Assembly (NCBI GenBank): GCA_035764935.1
Contig: DASTYK010000034.1
Coordinates: 1 to 64,000, forward strand
Source: Longimicrobiales bacterium
GTDB taxonomy: Bacteria; Gemmatimonadota; Gemmatimonadetes; Longimicrobiales; RSA9
Reading direction: 5' to 3'
DNA length: 64,000 nucleotides
Part shown: positions 7,734-21,792 of the stretch, piece by piece
How the letters are laid out: each line of letters opens with the position of its first letter
Position numbering within the stretch: position 1 is the stretch's first letter
Notes under the pieces: generated by a model
Seen by the model: only the letters and a program-made list of their open reading frames with translations
Told to the model about the DNA's origin: nothing
Database searches by the model: none
Program-made: the position numbers and the translations under genes

Positions 7734-9043
7734 CTTGCCTCCGTTATCGTCTCACCCAGCACCGCCTCGAGCTGTGCGACGGCGGTGCCGAGATCCTGTC
7801 GTGTGCGAACGGCCGCGATCTCGGCGTCCGTCAGTGCAACCTGCGACGTCTGCAGATCCAGAATCGTCGCCGCGCCGATCTGGTAGCGCTCCTCCTGGAC
7901 ACGCAGGTCCTCACGTGCAAGCTCGACCGCCCGATCCGCGATCGTGACACGCCGCTCCGCCGCCCGGACCTCGCTGGCCGCTGCGTCGACTGCTGCACGC
8001 ACCGCGATCTGCGTGTCACGCGCCCGTGCCTCGGCGACCCGCCGGTTCGCGTTCGCCCGCTGAACCGCTGCCTCGCGGCCAAAATTGTTGAACAGCGGCA
8101 TGCTCGCCGTCAGGCGCAGGTTCCACGACTGCTCGTCCGGCGGAAAGTCGAAGGAGAACCAGTCGTACCCGCCGGTCAGTCGCAGGGTCGGCGCGTACGC
8201 CAGCAGCGACTCCAGCCGGTCCGCCGAGCGGCTGTCCAGCTCCGCCTCCGCCGCAAGCACGTCCGGGGACGCGAGCATCGCTCGCCGGATCAGCTCCTCG
8301 GCGGCCGGCAGCGTCGGCGCTTCCGTGGGCAGCGCAAGCGGCTCCGCCGCGACCGGCTCGGCCACGCCGATCAGCCGCCCGAGCTGCAGCATGCCGCTCC
8401 GCAGCGCGGTCTGCGCATCGATCAGCGCCAGCTCCGCATTGCCGACCTCGAGCTCCGCGCGCAGAACGTCTGACTGCGTTGCCGTGCCCACCTCGAGCCG
8501 CGTCTGCGCGAAGGAGAGCTGCTGGCGCGCACGCTGGAGCCGCTGGTCGGCCGAGCGCACGATGTCCCCGGCGGCCGCCGTCTCGTAGAACGCCTGCGTC
8601 GTGACCAGCGTCGTTGCGAACCACTCTGCGCGCCGGTTGGCCTCCGCCGCGTCCACGTCCGCGCCCGCGCCCCGCAGCTGGGCGACCCGCCGGCCCCCGG
8701 TGAAGATGTCATAGCCCGCCTGCAGTGCGGCAGAATAGTTCTGCGAGACCAGTCGACCGGTCGACTGGTCGAAGCGCTCGTTGCTGGAGTTCGAGAACGA
8801 GCCGTTCGCCGTCAGACTCGGCAGCAGCGAGCCCCGCGTCTGCAGCTGGTTGGCCTCCGCGATGTCCACCGCACCCTGTGCGGCGATCATCGAGGGCGCC
8901 GTCGCACGCGCAAGCTCCAGCGCCTCCCGCAGCGTGACCGTGCGCGCCGCCACCGGCGCATCCTGCGCCGCGGCTGGAACTGCAAAGAACAGAAAGGCGA
9001 GCGCCACGCCCATGCCGCGACGTCGCCGGGATCCGAAAGCCAT
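7730..9043 (-). CDS. TolC-family outer-membrane efflux channel (first pump)
   Basis: A 437-residue outer-membrane factor, first gene of the tolC-adaptor-RND operon. A signal peptide (cleavage near AAAQD) precedes two internally similar halves, each with a long coiled-coil hairpin and strands for the trimeric barrel; both OEP signatures are visible (TLREALELARATAPS early; QTSQVALTDAEIA late). Length matches the family (about 430-490). The 240-bp gap upstream separates it from a divergently transcribed histidine kinase gene, so this gap carries the promoters for both and is the natural target of the neighbouring NtrC-type regulator. Confidence 0.9.
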   Translation of the reverse strand: MAFGSRRRRGMGVALAFLFFAVPAAAQDAPVAARTVTLREALELARATAPSMIAAQGAVDIAEANQLQTRGSLLPSLTANGSFSNSSNERFDQSTGRLVSQNYSAALQAGYDIFTGGRRVAQLRGAGADVDAAEANRRAEWFATTLVTTQAFYETAAAGDIVRSADQRLQRARQQLSFAQTRLEVGTATQSDVLRAELEVGNAELALIDAQTALRSGMLQLGRLIGVAEPVAAEPLALPTEAPTLPAAEELIRRAMLASPDVLAAEAELDSRSADRLESLLAYAPTLRLTGGYDWFSFDFPPDEQSWNLRLTASMPLFNNFGREAAVQRANANRRVAEARARDTQIAVRAAVDAAASEVRAAERRVTIADRAVELAREDLRVQEERYQIGAATILDLQTSQVALTDAEIAAVRTRQDLGTAVAQLEAVLGETITEAR

Positions 9044-9284
9044 CGGAACACCACAGAGTCAGAATGAGTCATGCGGGATAGACCCGCCCAATTTACGACG
9101 CGCGAGGGCGCACGAGCGTTGGGCGGGACGGACCATGAATCCATGCGGACGGGAGCGGAAAAACGCGGGTCCAGTATCCGGCACGGTGGGAGGGCCGGCT
9201 CCCCTACCTGGCGCCACCCGGCCGACAGCAGCCACCCGTGAAATCGCAGGCACCGGTGGCTACCTTCCGGTCGTGCGACAGGGG

Positions 9285-10750
9285 ATGCGACTCGGGACGC
9301 GGCTGCTGCTGCCGCTGCTGGCGACGGTGGTCGCCGTCATGGCGTTCGGAACCTGGCAGTCTCAGCGTCAGCGCGAGAAGACGCTGACGGAGGAGGCGCG
9401 CCGGGAAACCAACGCGTATGCCGTCGCGCTCGGCCTCGCGCTGGAAGCGGCCGCGCTGAGCGGCAGTGATCCGGAAATGCAGGCGATCATCGACCGGATC
9501 ACCCAGGAGCCCACGATCTACGGCGTCGTGGTCTACGACACCGCCGCCCGCGTCCGCCTCGTGTCCCAGACCGTCGACACGCTCCGCACCGCGCCGCTGC
9601 AATCCGTTCAGACCGTGCTGGCGACCGGCAGCCGGGAGGTGCTCCTGCGCGACTTCGAGGGCGAGCGCGTCTACTCCGTCGTGCGCGCGCTGCGCCAGGA
9701 CGGCGAGATCGTCGGCGCCATCGAGGTCGCCCAGACCCTCGCATTCGTGGAAGCCGAGAAGCAGCAGACCCGCGAGCGCTATATCCTGAGCACCGCGCTG
9801 CTCGCCGTCGCGATGACCATCCTGATCCTGTGGTTGGTCCAGCGGCTCGTGGCCCGGCCGCTGGACCGCCTGGTCACGGGCGTGCGTGCGCTCGGCAGTG
9901 GCGAGCTCGCCCACCGCATCGACCGGAGTGTCGGGCCCGGGGAGCTGGGGGTCCTGGCTCGCGAGTTCAACGACATGGCCGACCGGCTCGAGGCTGCCCG
10001 CGGCCGTATCGAGCGGGAGGCGGAAGAGCGGCTCGCACTGGAGCGGCGGCTCCGGGAGACGGAGAAGATGGCAGCCCTCGGAACGCTCGCTGCCGGCCTC
10101 GCCCACGAGATCGCCGCGCCGCTGCACGTGATCCGCGGGCGCGCCGAGATGCTGCTCAAGCGCGAGCAGGAGTCCGGTGCGGAGCGGAACCTGCGCATCA
10201 TCAGCGCACAGATCGAGCGCATCACCCACATCGTGCGCAACCTGCTCGACTACGCGCGACGGCGTGAACCGCACATGGAGACCGTTCCGGTCGCGCGGCT
10301 GCTCGACGACCTCCTCGAGTTCCTGGCCGCGGAGATCAGCGCCGACGGCGTGGACGTACAGCGGACCGGGAGCGCGGACGTGGCGGTATATGGCGATGCA
10401 GACCTGCTGCACCAGGTGTTCATCAACCTGCTGCTCAATGCGCTGCAGGCCCTGCGAGGACAGGACGCACCACGACTCCGGCTGGATGTGTCGACCAGTG
10501 CCACCGCCAGCGTGACGATCGACGTCGAGGACAATGCTGGCGGCATCGAGGAGCACATGCTCGAGGCGATCTTCGATCCGTTCGTAACGACCAAGGCGGC
10601 CGAAACCGGTACCGGCCTGGGACTGGCCGTGGCGCGCAGCATCATCGAGGAGCACGGCGGCCGGATCGAGGCGTTCAACCGTGAGCACGACGGCGTGCGC
10701 GGCGCCGTCTTCCGCGTGACGCTCCCCGCAGCACCGGCCCAGGAGGCAGC

Positions 10751-10754
<4 letters not shown>
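9285..10754 (+). CDS. Sensor histidine kinase (two-component system)
   Basis: A 489-residue membrane kinase. Domains in order: first helix (about residues 8-26), a periplasmic sensor of about 150 residues, second helix (about 168-190), HAMP linker, HisKA with the phospho-acceptor box AHEIAAPL (H274), and HATPase_c with N box ([14 protein letters not shown]), G1 box (DNAGG) and G2 box ([10 protein letters not shown]). Start: ATG 9285 begins the protein-like region; a GTG four codons upstream (9273) is also possible and neither has a clear Shine-Dalgarno. Its stop overlaps the GTG of the response regulator gene (GTGA). It is the partner of that regulator and may control the divergent efflux operon. 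Confidence 0.9.
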
Positions 10755-12142
<1,388 letters not shown>

Positions 12143-12170
12143 GCGCGCCGCCCGACAGCTGGACAACGCC

Positions 12171-12205
12171 GACGGCCCGACGGCCCCGACGGCCCCGACG
12201 GCCCC
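12171..12205 (+). repeat. Short tandem repeat GACGGCCCC, four copies
   Basis: One 8-base and three 9-base units in direct tandem, about 30 bp after the response-regulator stop. No coding role; probably replication slippage in GC-rich DNA. Confidence 0.8.
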
Positions 12206-12339
12206 ATCCGTTCCGCCCCTTCCCGCCCCACCCCTGTGGCATGGCGCCACACCCGGATTCCCGCCGTTCACGCGGAAAACTGCTCATGGTGTGGCGAAAT
12301 GCCGCATTCGGCTCCTGGCATCGATTTTCGTAAGTCACT

Positions 12340-12369
12340 GTCGGACCGCCAGTTACGCAGTGGTCCGAC
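12340..12369 (+). promoter_or_regulatory. Inverted repeat upstream of the universal stress gene
   Basis: GTCGGACC (12340-12347) and GGTCCGAC (12362-12369) are perfect 8-bp arms 14 bp apart, about 55 bp upstream of the start codon. The spacing fits an operator for a dimeric regulator or a leader hairpin. No regulator is identified. Confidence 0.35.
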
Positions 12370-12422
12370 CGTTGCCTTGGAAATGCAGAGCAACGCGCGC
12401 GACGTAGACGCGGAGGGGGGAC

Positions 12423-12845
12423 GTGGACGAGGGATGCGTACTCGTCGGGACCGATTTCTCGCCGGGAGCGGCGGCCGCGCTCGAAGAAGCGCGCCGTCTC
12501 GCCGCCCGGTTGGGTTGTCCGGTGCACGTCGTCCACGTGGTCGAGTCGGAAGCGCCGCAGGACTGGCGGCCGACGGGCAGGGAGCAGGGCTGGCTCAGCG
12601 AAGCCGAGCTGGATGAGGCCTCGCTGCACGTGCGCTTCGGCGCCGCGTGGGCGGAGCTGGCGCGCTACGCGGATCGGTGCCGCCCGGCGATGCTGGTGGT
12701 TGGAAGCCATGGGGCGTCCGGATACCAGCCAGTGTCGGTCGGGACGACGGCGGAGCGGTTGACACTCAATGCCCGGCACTCGGTGCTGCTGGTCGGACCG
12801 CGGCACAGTGCGTCACGAAGGCCGGCGGAAGCGGGTCGTTCGTGA
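12423..12845 (+). CDS. Universal stress protein (UspA family)
   Basis: A 140-residue UspA-fold protein, cytoplasmic, probably ATP-binding. The N-terminal strand VLVGTDFSPGA carries the nucleotide-contacting Asp, and the C-terminal phosphate-binding pattern G-2x-G-9x-G-(S/T) is present as GSHGASGY, then VGTT. It starts with GTG preceded by a GGAGGGGGG ribosome-binding site. The stop codon overlaps the GTG of a lytic transglycosylase gene by 4 bp, an unusual pairing that suggests both are made together under stress. An inverted repeat lies about 55 bp upstream. Confidence 0.88.
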   Translation: MDEGCVLVGTDFSPGAAAALEEARRLAARLGCPVHVVHVVESEAPQDWRPTGREQGWLSEAELDEASLHVRFGAAWAELARYADRCRPAMLVVGSHGASGYQPVSVGTTAERLTLNARHSVLLVGPRHSASRRPAEAGRS

Positions 12846-14989
12846 GTGGGCGTCGCAGGAAAAAGGGGACAAGCCGGAACCGGCGGGCCTCGGTCGGAAC
12901 AGCGGGATCGTACGCGATCCGTGTCGTTCTGCCGGCCCTCGCTCTGGGAATCGGGTTGGGAGGCTCGCGCGTCATACCTCCGAGTGACGAAGCGGCCTTT
13001 CGCACCGAGGCACCGTTGGCTCCGGTCCACCTGGACAGGTACCTCCTCACAACCAGTGATCGTGCGGATCGCGACAGTGCGCTGGCAGTGCTGCGCGCGG
13101 CGATTCGTGCGCGTGACGCGGGCGAGCTGAAGCAGGCGACGTCCCGGTTCGAGCACGCGGCCAGGGTGTTGCCTGCGTTCGCGGACTGGGCTCGCCTGCT
13201 GGCCGCGGATGCGGCGGGGCGCGACGGGTCGGTTTCCGCTGTCCAGCGGCTCCTTGGCGAGACCGATGCAGCGCTCGCGCGCGACCGTGGCTGGCGCTCG
13301 CTGGTGCGTGCGCACCGTGTCGCGAAAGACATTTCCGGCGCCGCGGCAGCGGCCGCCGCCGCGCAGCCGTTGCCGGCCGGTGAGCGCGTCGATGCGGTCG
13401 TCATGCGCGGAGAGCTGCTCCTGCTCGCGGGCAATGATGCGGGTGCGCGGGAGGCATTCCGCCTGGCAGCGGACAGTTTCCCGGGCGCAACGCGCACCGT
13501 GGACGCCATGCGTGCGCTGTCCGCCATGAGCGGGCTGACACTCGACGACCGGCGGCGCATCGGCGTTGTCTACCTGCGCCACGGCAACCTCGATCGCGGG
13601 CTGAGCAACCTGGACGCGTACCTCGAAGGTCGTGGCGGTACGCCCGATACCCGCAATGCGCTGCGGCTCGAGATCGGACGTACGCTGTTCGCGCGGCGGG
13701 AGAACCGGAGTGCGGAGCAGCGCATGCTGCGCCTCGCCGCGCTGCAGGTGGCACCGGAGCTGGCTGCGGAGGCGCTGCTGATTGCCGGTCGTGCGCAGTA
13801 CCGCGACGGCCGCGAGACCAGGGCGCAGGCGACCCTGGCGAATGCGATCGAACGGGTGAACGGCGTTGGACCGGTCGCGGCGGAAGCGCTGTTCGTGCTC
13901 GGGGACATCGCGCACGACGACGGGCGCGCCGCTGCCGCACGCGAGTTCTACCGGCGTTCTGCAGCAGCAGACCCCGCGTCGCCACGAGGGCACGAGGCGG
14001 CCGTCAGGTACGGTGCGCTGCACTACCTGGCCGGTGACGCTGCAGCGGCGGCCAGCGCGTTCAGCGAGACGCCGGGCAGCGGCACGCGCAGGCAGCGGCT
14101 CGACTTCTGGGCTGCGCTGTCGCATCGCGCCACGGGCGACAGCACGACCGCGCAACGCCTGCTGGACGGGGTGCTGCGGCTCAACCCGCTTTCTTACTAC
14201 GGCATGCGGGCGGCCGAGCTGTTGAGTGCTCCGACGCCGGACATCGCCAGCGCAACGCCCGATGATGAGCACACACCGCTGCGGGTTCGCAACGCGCTGC
14301 TTCGCTACGATCTGCTGACCGAGCTGGGGCTGACCGATGCGGCATCCTACGAGCTGGACCGACTGCAGGAGCTGTATGCGCAGCAAAGCGGCGTGCTGTA
14401 CGGGATGGCGGAGGCATTGCACGAGCGCGGCGAGCACCTGCGTGCGGTCCTGATCGGGCGTGCGATCGAGCGCAACCTCGAGAGCAGCGGCCGCCGGCCT
14501 GACGCGCGCCTGCTGCGCATCATCAACCCGTTCCCGTTCCGCGACCTGATCGAGCGGGAAGCGAAGCGGCACGACCTCGACCCGTACTTCGTCGTCGCGC
14601 TGATGCGGCAGGAGTCGCTGTTCAATCCGAAGGCGAAGAGCGGACCGGGCGCCGTCGGGCTGATGCAGGTCATGCCGCGCACCGGCAAGGCCGTTGCCGC
14701 GCGCCTCGGCATCCGCAACTTCCGCGAAGAGATGCTGACCGATCCGGAAACCAACATCCGCATCGGCACCGCGATCCTTGCCGACCACCTCCGCAGCTAC
14801 GGCGGCCGCGTCGAGGACGTGCTCATCGCCTACAACGCCGGCGCCGGCCGGCTCGGCCGCTGGCGTGCCTTCCCCGAGCGCTCCGACCGCGACCTGTTCA
14901 TCGAGCGGATCCCGTACGATGAAACGCGGGACTACGTCCGGATCGTGCGGACGAATACGTACGTGTATCGGACGCTGTACGACGATTGA
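12842..14989 (+). CDS. Membrane-anchored lytic murein transglycosylase (Slt70-like)
   Basis: A 715-residue peptidoglycan-cleaving enzyme giving 1,6-anhydro-muropeptides. Start GTG 12842 overlaps the universal stress protein stop; a basic N-terminus (SGRRRKKG) and one hydrophobic helix (about 27-43) suggest a signal anchor. Residues about 60-560 are Ala-rich helical TPR-like repeats matching the superhelical U domain of Slt70. The SLT domain is C-terminal: the catalytic Glu is E591 in ALMRQESLFNP, followed by SGPGAVGLMQVMP and the AYNAGAGR motif. All key residues are present. It ends before a hairpin shared with the convergent RND operon. Confidence 0.92.
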   Translation: MSGRRRKKGTSRNRRASVGTAGSYAIRVVLPALALGIGLGGSRVIPPSDEAAFRTEAPLAPVHLDRYLLTTSDRADRDSALAVLRAAIRARDAGELKQATSRFEHAARVLPAFADWARLLAADAAGRDGSVSAVQRLLGETDAALARDRGWRSLVRAHRVAKDISGAAAAAAAAQPLPAGERVDAVVMRGELLLLAGNDAGAREAFRLAADSFPGATRTVDAMRALSAMSGLTLDDRRRIGVVYLRHGNLDRGLSNLDAYLEGRGGTPDTRNALRLEIGRTLFARRENRSAEQRMLRLAALQVAPELAAEALLIAGRAQYRDGRETRAQATLANAIERVNGVGPVAAEALFVLGDIAHDDGRAAAAREFYRRSAAADPASPRGHEAAVRYGALHYLAGDAAAAASAFSETPGSGTRRQRLDFWAALSHRATGDSTTAQRLLDGVLRLNPLSYYGMRAAELLSAPTPDIASATPDDEHTPLRVRNALLRYDLLTELGLTDAASYELDRLQELYAQQSGVLYGMAEALHERGEHLRAVLIGRAIERNLESSGRRPDARLLRIINPFPFRDLIEREAKRHDLDPYFVVALMRQESLFNPKAKSGPGAVGLMQVMPRTGKAVAARLGIRNFREEMLTDPETNIRIGTAILADHLRSYGGRVEDVLIAYNAGAGRLGRWRAFPERSDRDLFIERIPYDETRDYVRIVRTNTYVYRTLYDD

Positions 14990-15131
14990 ACGGCGGGTTT
15001 TGGGTGGTAAGGGGGCGGGAGACGCCGCTCGCTCCGCTCGCGCGTGGGTGGCGGACAAACCGGGTAACAACGACGGGCGGCGGGCGCCCCCGCCCACCGC
15101 CCGCCGTTCATCCCGAAGTGTCCACCACCCC

Positions 15132-15154
15132 GGCGTGCGCAGAATGCGCACGCC
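15132..15154. terminator. Hairpin between convergent slt and RND genes
   Basis: Perfect arms GGCGTGCGC / GCGCACGCC (9 bp) with a 5-nt loop, centred in the 206-bp gap between converging genes. Symmetric, so it could act on both strands. The same gap also has GAACGGCGGG and CCCGCCGTTC about 100 bp apart. Confidence 0.5.
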
Positions 15155-15195
15155 TCCCACCACCCACCGCCCACAACCCGCAGTTCAGAGCAGTC

Positions 15196-18449
<3,254 letters not shown>

Positions 18450-18453
<4 letters not shown>

Positions 18454-19607
18454 CGTGCCCCCTCAGGCTCCGCTTCCGCCTCGGTTGGACTCGCCGCCGG
18501 CACTCCGCTGATCCGGACCTGCGCACCCGCGCGCGCCGCGCCGGGCGCGATCAGCACCTGCTCGCCCGGCTCGAGCCCCGACACGATTCCGACCGACCCA
18601 CGCGCCACGTCCGTGCTGCCGGCATTGACCGGACGCTGTTCGAGCACGCCGTCCGCGATCACCCATACGAACGTCGCACCGCCCTGCTCACGCAGTGCTG
18701 ACGAGGGGATCACCACGACACTGTCCTGCCCGCCGGTCACGATGCGGCCGGTCGCGTACAGGCCACCGACAAGGGTGCGGCCCGGGTTCGGCATGCGCAG
18801 ATACACGCCGACGCGGCGCGTCGATGGGTCCGCAACCGGTTCCACGCGCTCGACCTCGCCCACGAACACCTGTCCGGGGTAGGCATCGGTCGTGAACTCG
18901 ACCGGCTGGCCGCGCTGCACGCGCGAGGCCTCGCGCACCGGGATCTGCCCGGCAAGCTCCAGTGCCGTCGTGTTCACGACCTGGAAGAGCGCCTGCCCCG
19001 GATTCACCGCCTCTCCGACGTTCACCATGCGCGAGCTGACTTCACCCGCAAAGGGTGCCGTGATCGTCGCCTGCCGTGCCGACTCCGAGGCGCTGGCCGA
19101 CTGCGCCTGCGCTGCGGCGAGCTGGCCGCGCGCGGCTTCCAGCGCCGCCTGCGCCGCCTGGAAATCGATCTGCGAAATCGCCCCCGCCTCGTACAGCTTG
19201 CGCGACGACTCGAAGCGCTGCTGTGCGAGCGCGACGTTAGCCTCGGCAGCGGCAACCTGTGCACGCGCTCCCGCAGCCGAGCTGCGAATCCCCTGCGCGT
19301 CCAGCACCGCCATCACCTGGCCGGCAGCCACGGCATCGCCGCGATCCACGCGGATCGACGAGACCAGCCCCGGCACCTGCGCGCGCACCTCTGCAACACG
19401 GTAGGGGTTCAGCGTGCCGGTCAGGACGACGCTCTGCGCAACACTCTCGAGCTGCGCAGTCGCAACGTCGGTCGGCTGCAGCACCACGACGTCCGAAGCG
19501 TCCACCGTCGCCTGCGCCTGCTGGTCCGATCCGCCGCACGCCGCGACGCCCAGGACGAACGCGAGCAGGGCGGCACTGCGGATGGATTGACTGTTCTCTA
19601 TGGTCAC
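18450..19607 (-). CDS. RND periplasmic adaptor lipoprotein (second pump)
   Basis: A 385-residue AcrA/HlyD-type adaptor. I prefer GTG 19607 (MTIENSQSIRSAA) because a GGAA-containing ribosome-binding site precedes it; an upstream GTG at 19637 would add ten residues with no clear site. The signal peptide ends at a lipobox (LGVAACGG), so the protein is probably lipid-anchored. Lipoyl halves (VPGLVSSIRVDRGDAVAAG and TAPFAGEVSSR), a coiled-coil hairpin, a beta-barrel domain and a membrane-proximal domain follow in normal order. Its stop overlaps the RND start. Confidence 0.9.
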
Positions 19608-19642
19608 GTGTCGTTCCGTTGTCGTTGTCAGATCCACGATGA

Positions 19643-21118
19643 TCAGCGCACCAGTTCCGTCGCCGGCCGGCCGAGCGCACGCAGCGCAGTCGCCAGCGCG
19701 AGCTGGTAGTCGTGGTAGGCTGTTACTTCGTTCAGGCGTGCCTGCTGCAGGGCAAGCCGCGCATCGGACACATCCAGCTGCGTGGCGAGCCCCTCACGGA
19801 AGCGCAGCTCCGTGAGCTCGTAGACCCGCTGCGCCTGTGACACCGTGGTGCCAGCAGCTTCCAGCTGCAGCCGCGCCCGCTCGAGCTCACGCAATGCACT
19901 GTCGTACTCGAGGCGAACACCCTCCTCGAGCTGGGCCGCCTGCAGCTCCGCCTGGCGGACCTGCGCGTTCGCCGCATCGACCTCCGCCTTGCGACGCATC
20001 CCCTGGAACAGCGGCCAGCTCACCGCAAACCCAACGTTCCAGTCGTCTCGCCAGTCATTCGCGCCGGGGAGAAAACCCGTCGGAAACGCCTGGCGCGCCA
20101 TGTTCCCCTGCAGGTACACGGCTGGCAGGAACGACGAGCGCGCGATGTCCGCCTGCTCCTCCATCATCGCCACGTTGGCACGCGCGGCACGCACACTCGC
20201 ACGTCGGTCCAGCACGGACGCCGCTTCCGTGAGCGTCGGCAGATCCACCGCACCGACCGCAAGCGCACCGGGACCACTGAGCGGCGTCGTCAGCCGCACT
20301 TCCGTCTCGGCGGGAACGTTCACCAGCCGCTTCAGGTTCGCCACCGCCAGGTCGCGCCCGTTGTTCGCCTGCGCGAGCTGCGGGCGCAGGTTCTCCAGCT
20401 CGACCTCCGCACGCAGCACGTCCAGCTCCGACGCAACGCCCGCGTCGAACTGGAGGCGGACCTGCGCAAGGTGCGCCTCCGCCAGCTCCACGCTCGCCGC
20501 AACGATCTCCGCCGTCTGCTCCGCCAGCGTCGCGTCCAGGTACGCCTGCGCCACCTGCAGCGTCACGTCGGACACCGCCTCCTCGTACGACGCCCGCGCA
20601 GCGTCGGACGCACGCCGCGCGAGCTGCACGCCCGAAACCGCTGCCGGGGCGAACAGCGCCTGCTGCAGCGTCGCCGCCGCGTTCCACGTGTGCTCCTGGC
20701 CGAACGGCAGCCCGCTGAACAGGCTGCCCAGCGACTGGAACGCCGCGTTGGGCACGTTCTCCTCCAGGTACCGCAGCCGCTCCGCCGTCGACGCCGTGCT
20801 GTCCGGCTCGAAGCGAAGGCTGTCCGGAATCTCGAAGCCGCCCCCCTGGAAAACCGATCGCAGCGTGCGCGTGTAGCCGAGCTGCGTGTTCACCTGCGGC
20901 AGCAGGTTCGAGCGCGCCGCGCCCACATCCGCCCGCGCACGATCCACCTGCGCCTGCGCGATGCGGACCTCCTCCGATCGCTCCAGCGACCGGTCCAGCG
21001 CCTCCTCCAGGCTCAGCCCGATCGTGTCCCGCGCTTCCTCGACCTGCGCGGATGCCGCACCCGGCATCGTCGCCAGCGTCAACACCGCGGCCACCGCCAG
21101 CCACTTCCCAGCACTCAT
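19643..21118 (-). CDS. TolC-family outer-membrane efflux channel (second pump)
   Basis: A 491-residue outer-membrane factor with signal peptide (cleavage near ASAQV), two repeated halves and long Ala/Gln/Glu-rich coiled-coil hairpins (for example RAEVELENLRPQLAQANNG). It is somewhat longer than the first TolC here because of a loop near residues 80-120 (FQGGGFEIPD to NVPNAAF). Its ATG overlaps the repressor stop, so it is translated with the regulator, and the adaptor gene follows after a short gap. Confidence 0.9.
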   Translation of the reverse strand: MSAGKWLAVAAVLTLATMPGAASAQVEEARDTIGLSLEEALDRSLERSEEVRIAQAQVDRARADVGAARSNLLPQVNTQLGYTRTLRSVFQGGGFEIPDSLRFEPDSTASTAERLRYLEENVPNAAFQSLGSLFSGLPFGQEHTWNAAATLQQALFAPAAVSGVQLARRASDAARASYEEAVSDVTLQVAQAYLDATLAEQTAEIVAASVELAEAHLAQVRLQFDAGVASELDVLRAEVELENLRPQLAQANNGRDLAVANLKRLVNVPAETEVRLTTPLSGPGALAVGAVDLPTLTEAASVLDRRASVRAARANVAMMEEQADIARSSFLPAVYLQGNMARQAFPTGFLPGANDWRDDWNVGFAVSWPLFQGMRRKAEVDAANAQVRQAELQAAQLEEGVRLEYDSALRELERARLQLEAAGTTVSQAQRVYELTELRFREGLATQLDVSDARLALQQARLNEVTAYHDYQLALATALRALGRPATELVR

Positions 21119-21588
21119 ATATCCCCCCGCGATCCGCTCGACGCGATCGCATCACTGTCGTCGCGCAGCCGGCGGATCGTCTCCGTCATCAGCTCAAAGG
21201 ATCGCTGGAACACCCGCAACCGCTCACGCACTTCCTCCTGCTCGGCCGCTTCCGTTTCCAGCCCCTGCTCGAACGCCTCACGGAACCGGCCGAGCCGCTC
21301 CAGGCGCATCTCGATCATGCGACGCTGCGTGTCCTCCGACACCTCGTAGTAGTCACGCCGGTCGCCCGGCCGCGTCACACGACTGATCACGTGCAGCCCC
21401 TCCAGCATGCGCGCATTCGCGCTCACACTGGCCTTGCTCACACGCAATTCCTCCGCAATCTCGTCCAGCGACAACGCGCCCGGGGTCAGCAGCAGCAACC
21501 CAAAAAGCCGGCCCGCGATCCGCGGACCGGCCTCCGCCTCGAACAGCTGCCCCATCCGTTCGACGAACTGCTCCGCCTTTGCTTCCAT
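21115..21588 (-). CDS. MarR/GbsR-type transcriptional repressor of the second efflux operon
   Basis: A 157-residue winged-helix regulator. I start it at ATG 21588 (MEAKAEQFVERMGQLFEAE); the frame is open further upstream but that part overlaps the promoter and operator. The DNA-binding core is LSLDEIAEELRVSKASVSANARMLE followed by the wing (RPGDRRDYYEV), and the C-terminal half is a charged helical dimerisation region. The GbsR-like start (FVERMGQLFEAEAGPRIAGRLFGLLLL) is distinctive. A palindrome covering the -35 box of its own promoter is the likely operator, giving autorepression and control of tolC, adaptor and RND genes, which overlap one another by 4 bp or nearly so. Confidence 0.88.
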   Translation of the reverse strand: MEAKAEQFVERMGQLFEAEAGPRIAGRLFGLLLLTPGALSLDEIAEELRVSKASVSANARMLEGLHVISRVTRPGDRRDYYEVSEDTQRRMIEMRLERLGRFREAFEQGLETEAAEQEEVRERLRVFQRSFELMTETIRRLRDDSDAIASSGSRGDI

Positions 21589-21625
21589 TCGCAGCCAGCC
21601 ATCCGTTCCGTTGCAGGTGCCGCGA

Positions 21626-21654
21626 AGGATAGGCCATTCAGATCGTACAGTCAA
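21626..21654 (-). promoter_or_regulatory. Sigma-70-type promoter of the marR-tolC-adaptor-RND operon
   Basis: On the minus strand, TTGACT (21649-21654) and TATCCT (21626-21631) are separated by exactly 17 bp. Transcription would begin about 30 nt before the repressor ATG at 21588. The -35 box lies inside the operator palindrome. Confidence 0.7.
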
Positions 21655-21664
21655 TACTGTACGA
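21643..21664. promoter_or_regulatory. Perfect operator palindrome for the MarR/GbsR-type repressor
   Basis: Arms TCGTACAGT and ACTGTACGA (9 bp each, no mismatch) flank CAAT, 22 bp in all. It is AT-richer than its surroundings and covers the -35 box, so a bound dimer would block RNA polymerase. The position next to the regulator gene is the main evidence. Confidence 0.75.
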
Positions 21665-21777
21665 CGTAAAATGAGACGCGCGGACAACCGGCGCCGCGGG
21701 CCGGCGGATGTCGATTCAGAAAGGGGGCGCCGTTACGCCAGGAGGAGGCCGGCGGCCGGTCCCGGCCGGCCGGAGCC

Positions 21778-21792
21778 AGCCGGACGCCGGCT
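21778..21792 (-). terminator. Small hairpin after the minus-strand barrel gene
   Basis: AGCCGG / CCGGCT with a 3-nt loop ends in the barrel stop codon; further GGCCGG-rich palindromic sequence continues to about 21748. No T-run, so termination is only suggested. Confidence 0.3.

Noticed and set aside
9044-9284. Sigma-54 promoter between the kinase and tolC genes
   Set aside because: The nearest match (TGGCGCCACCCGGC) has wrong spacing and lacks the TTGC half.
12171-12205. Possible CRISPR-like or satellite array
   Set aside because: Units are 9 bp without spacers; this is a simple tandem repeat.
12665-15163. Long minus-strand open frame (832 codons) opposite the lytic transglycosylase
   Set aside because: The plus strand has an intact SLT domain with all catalytic residues; the minus frame shows no domain.
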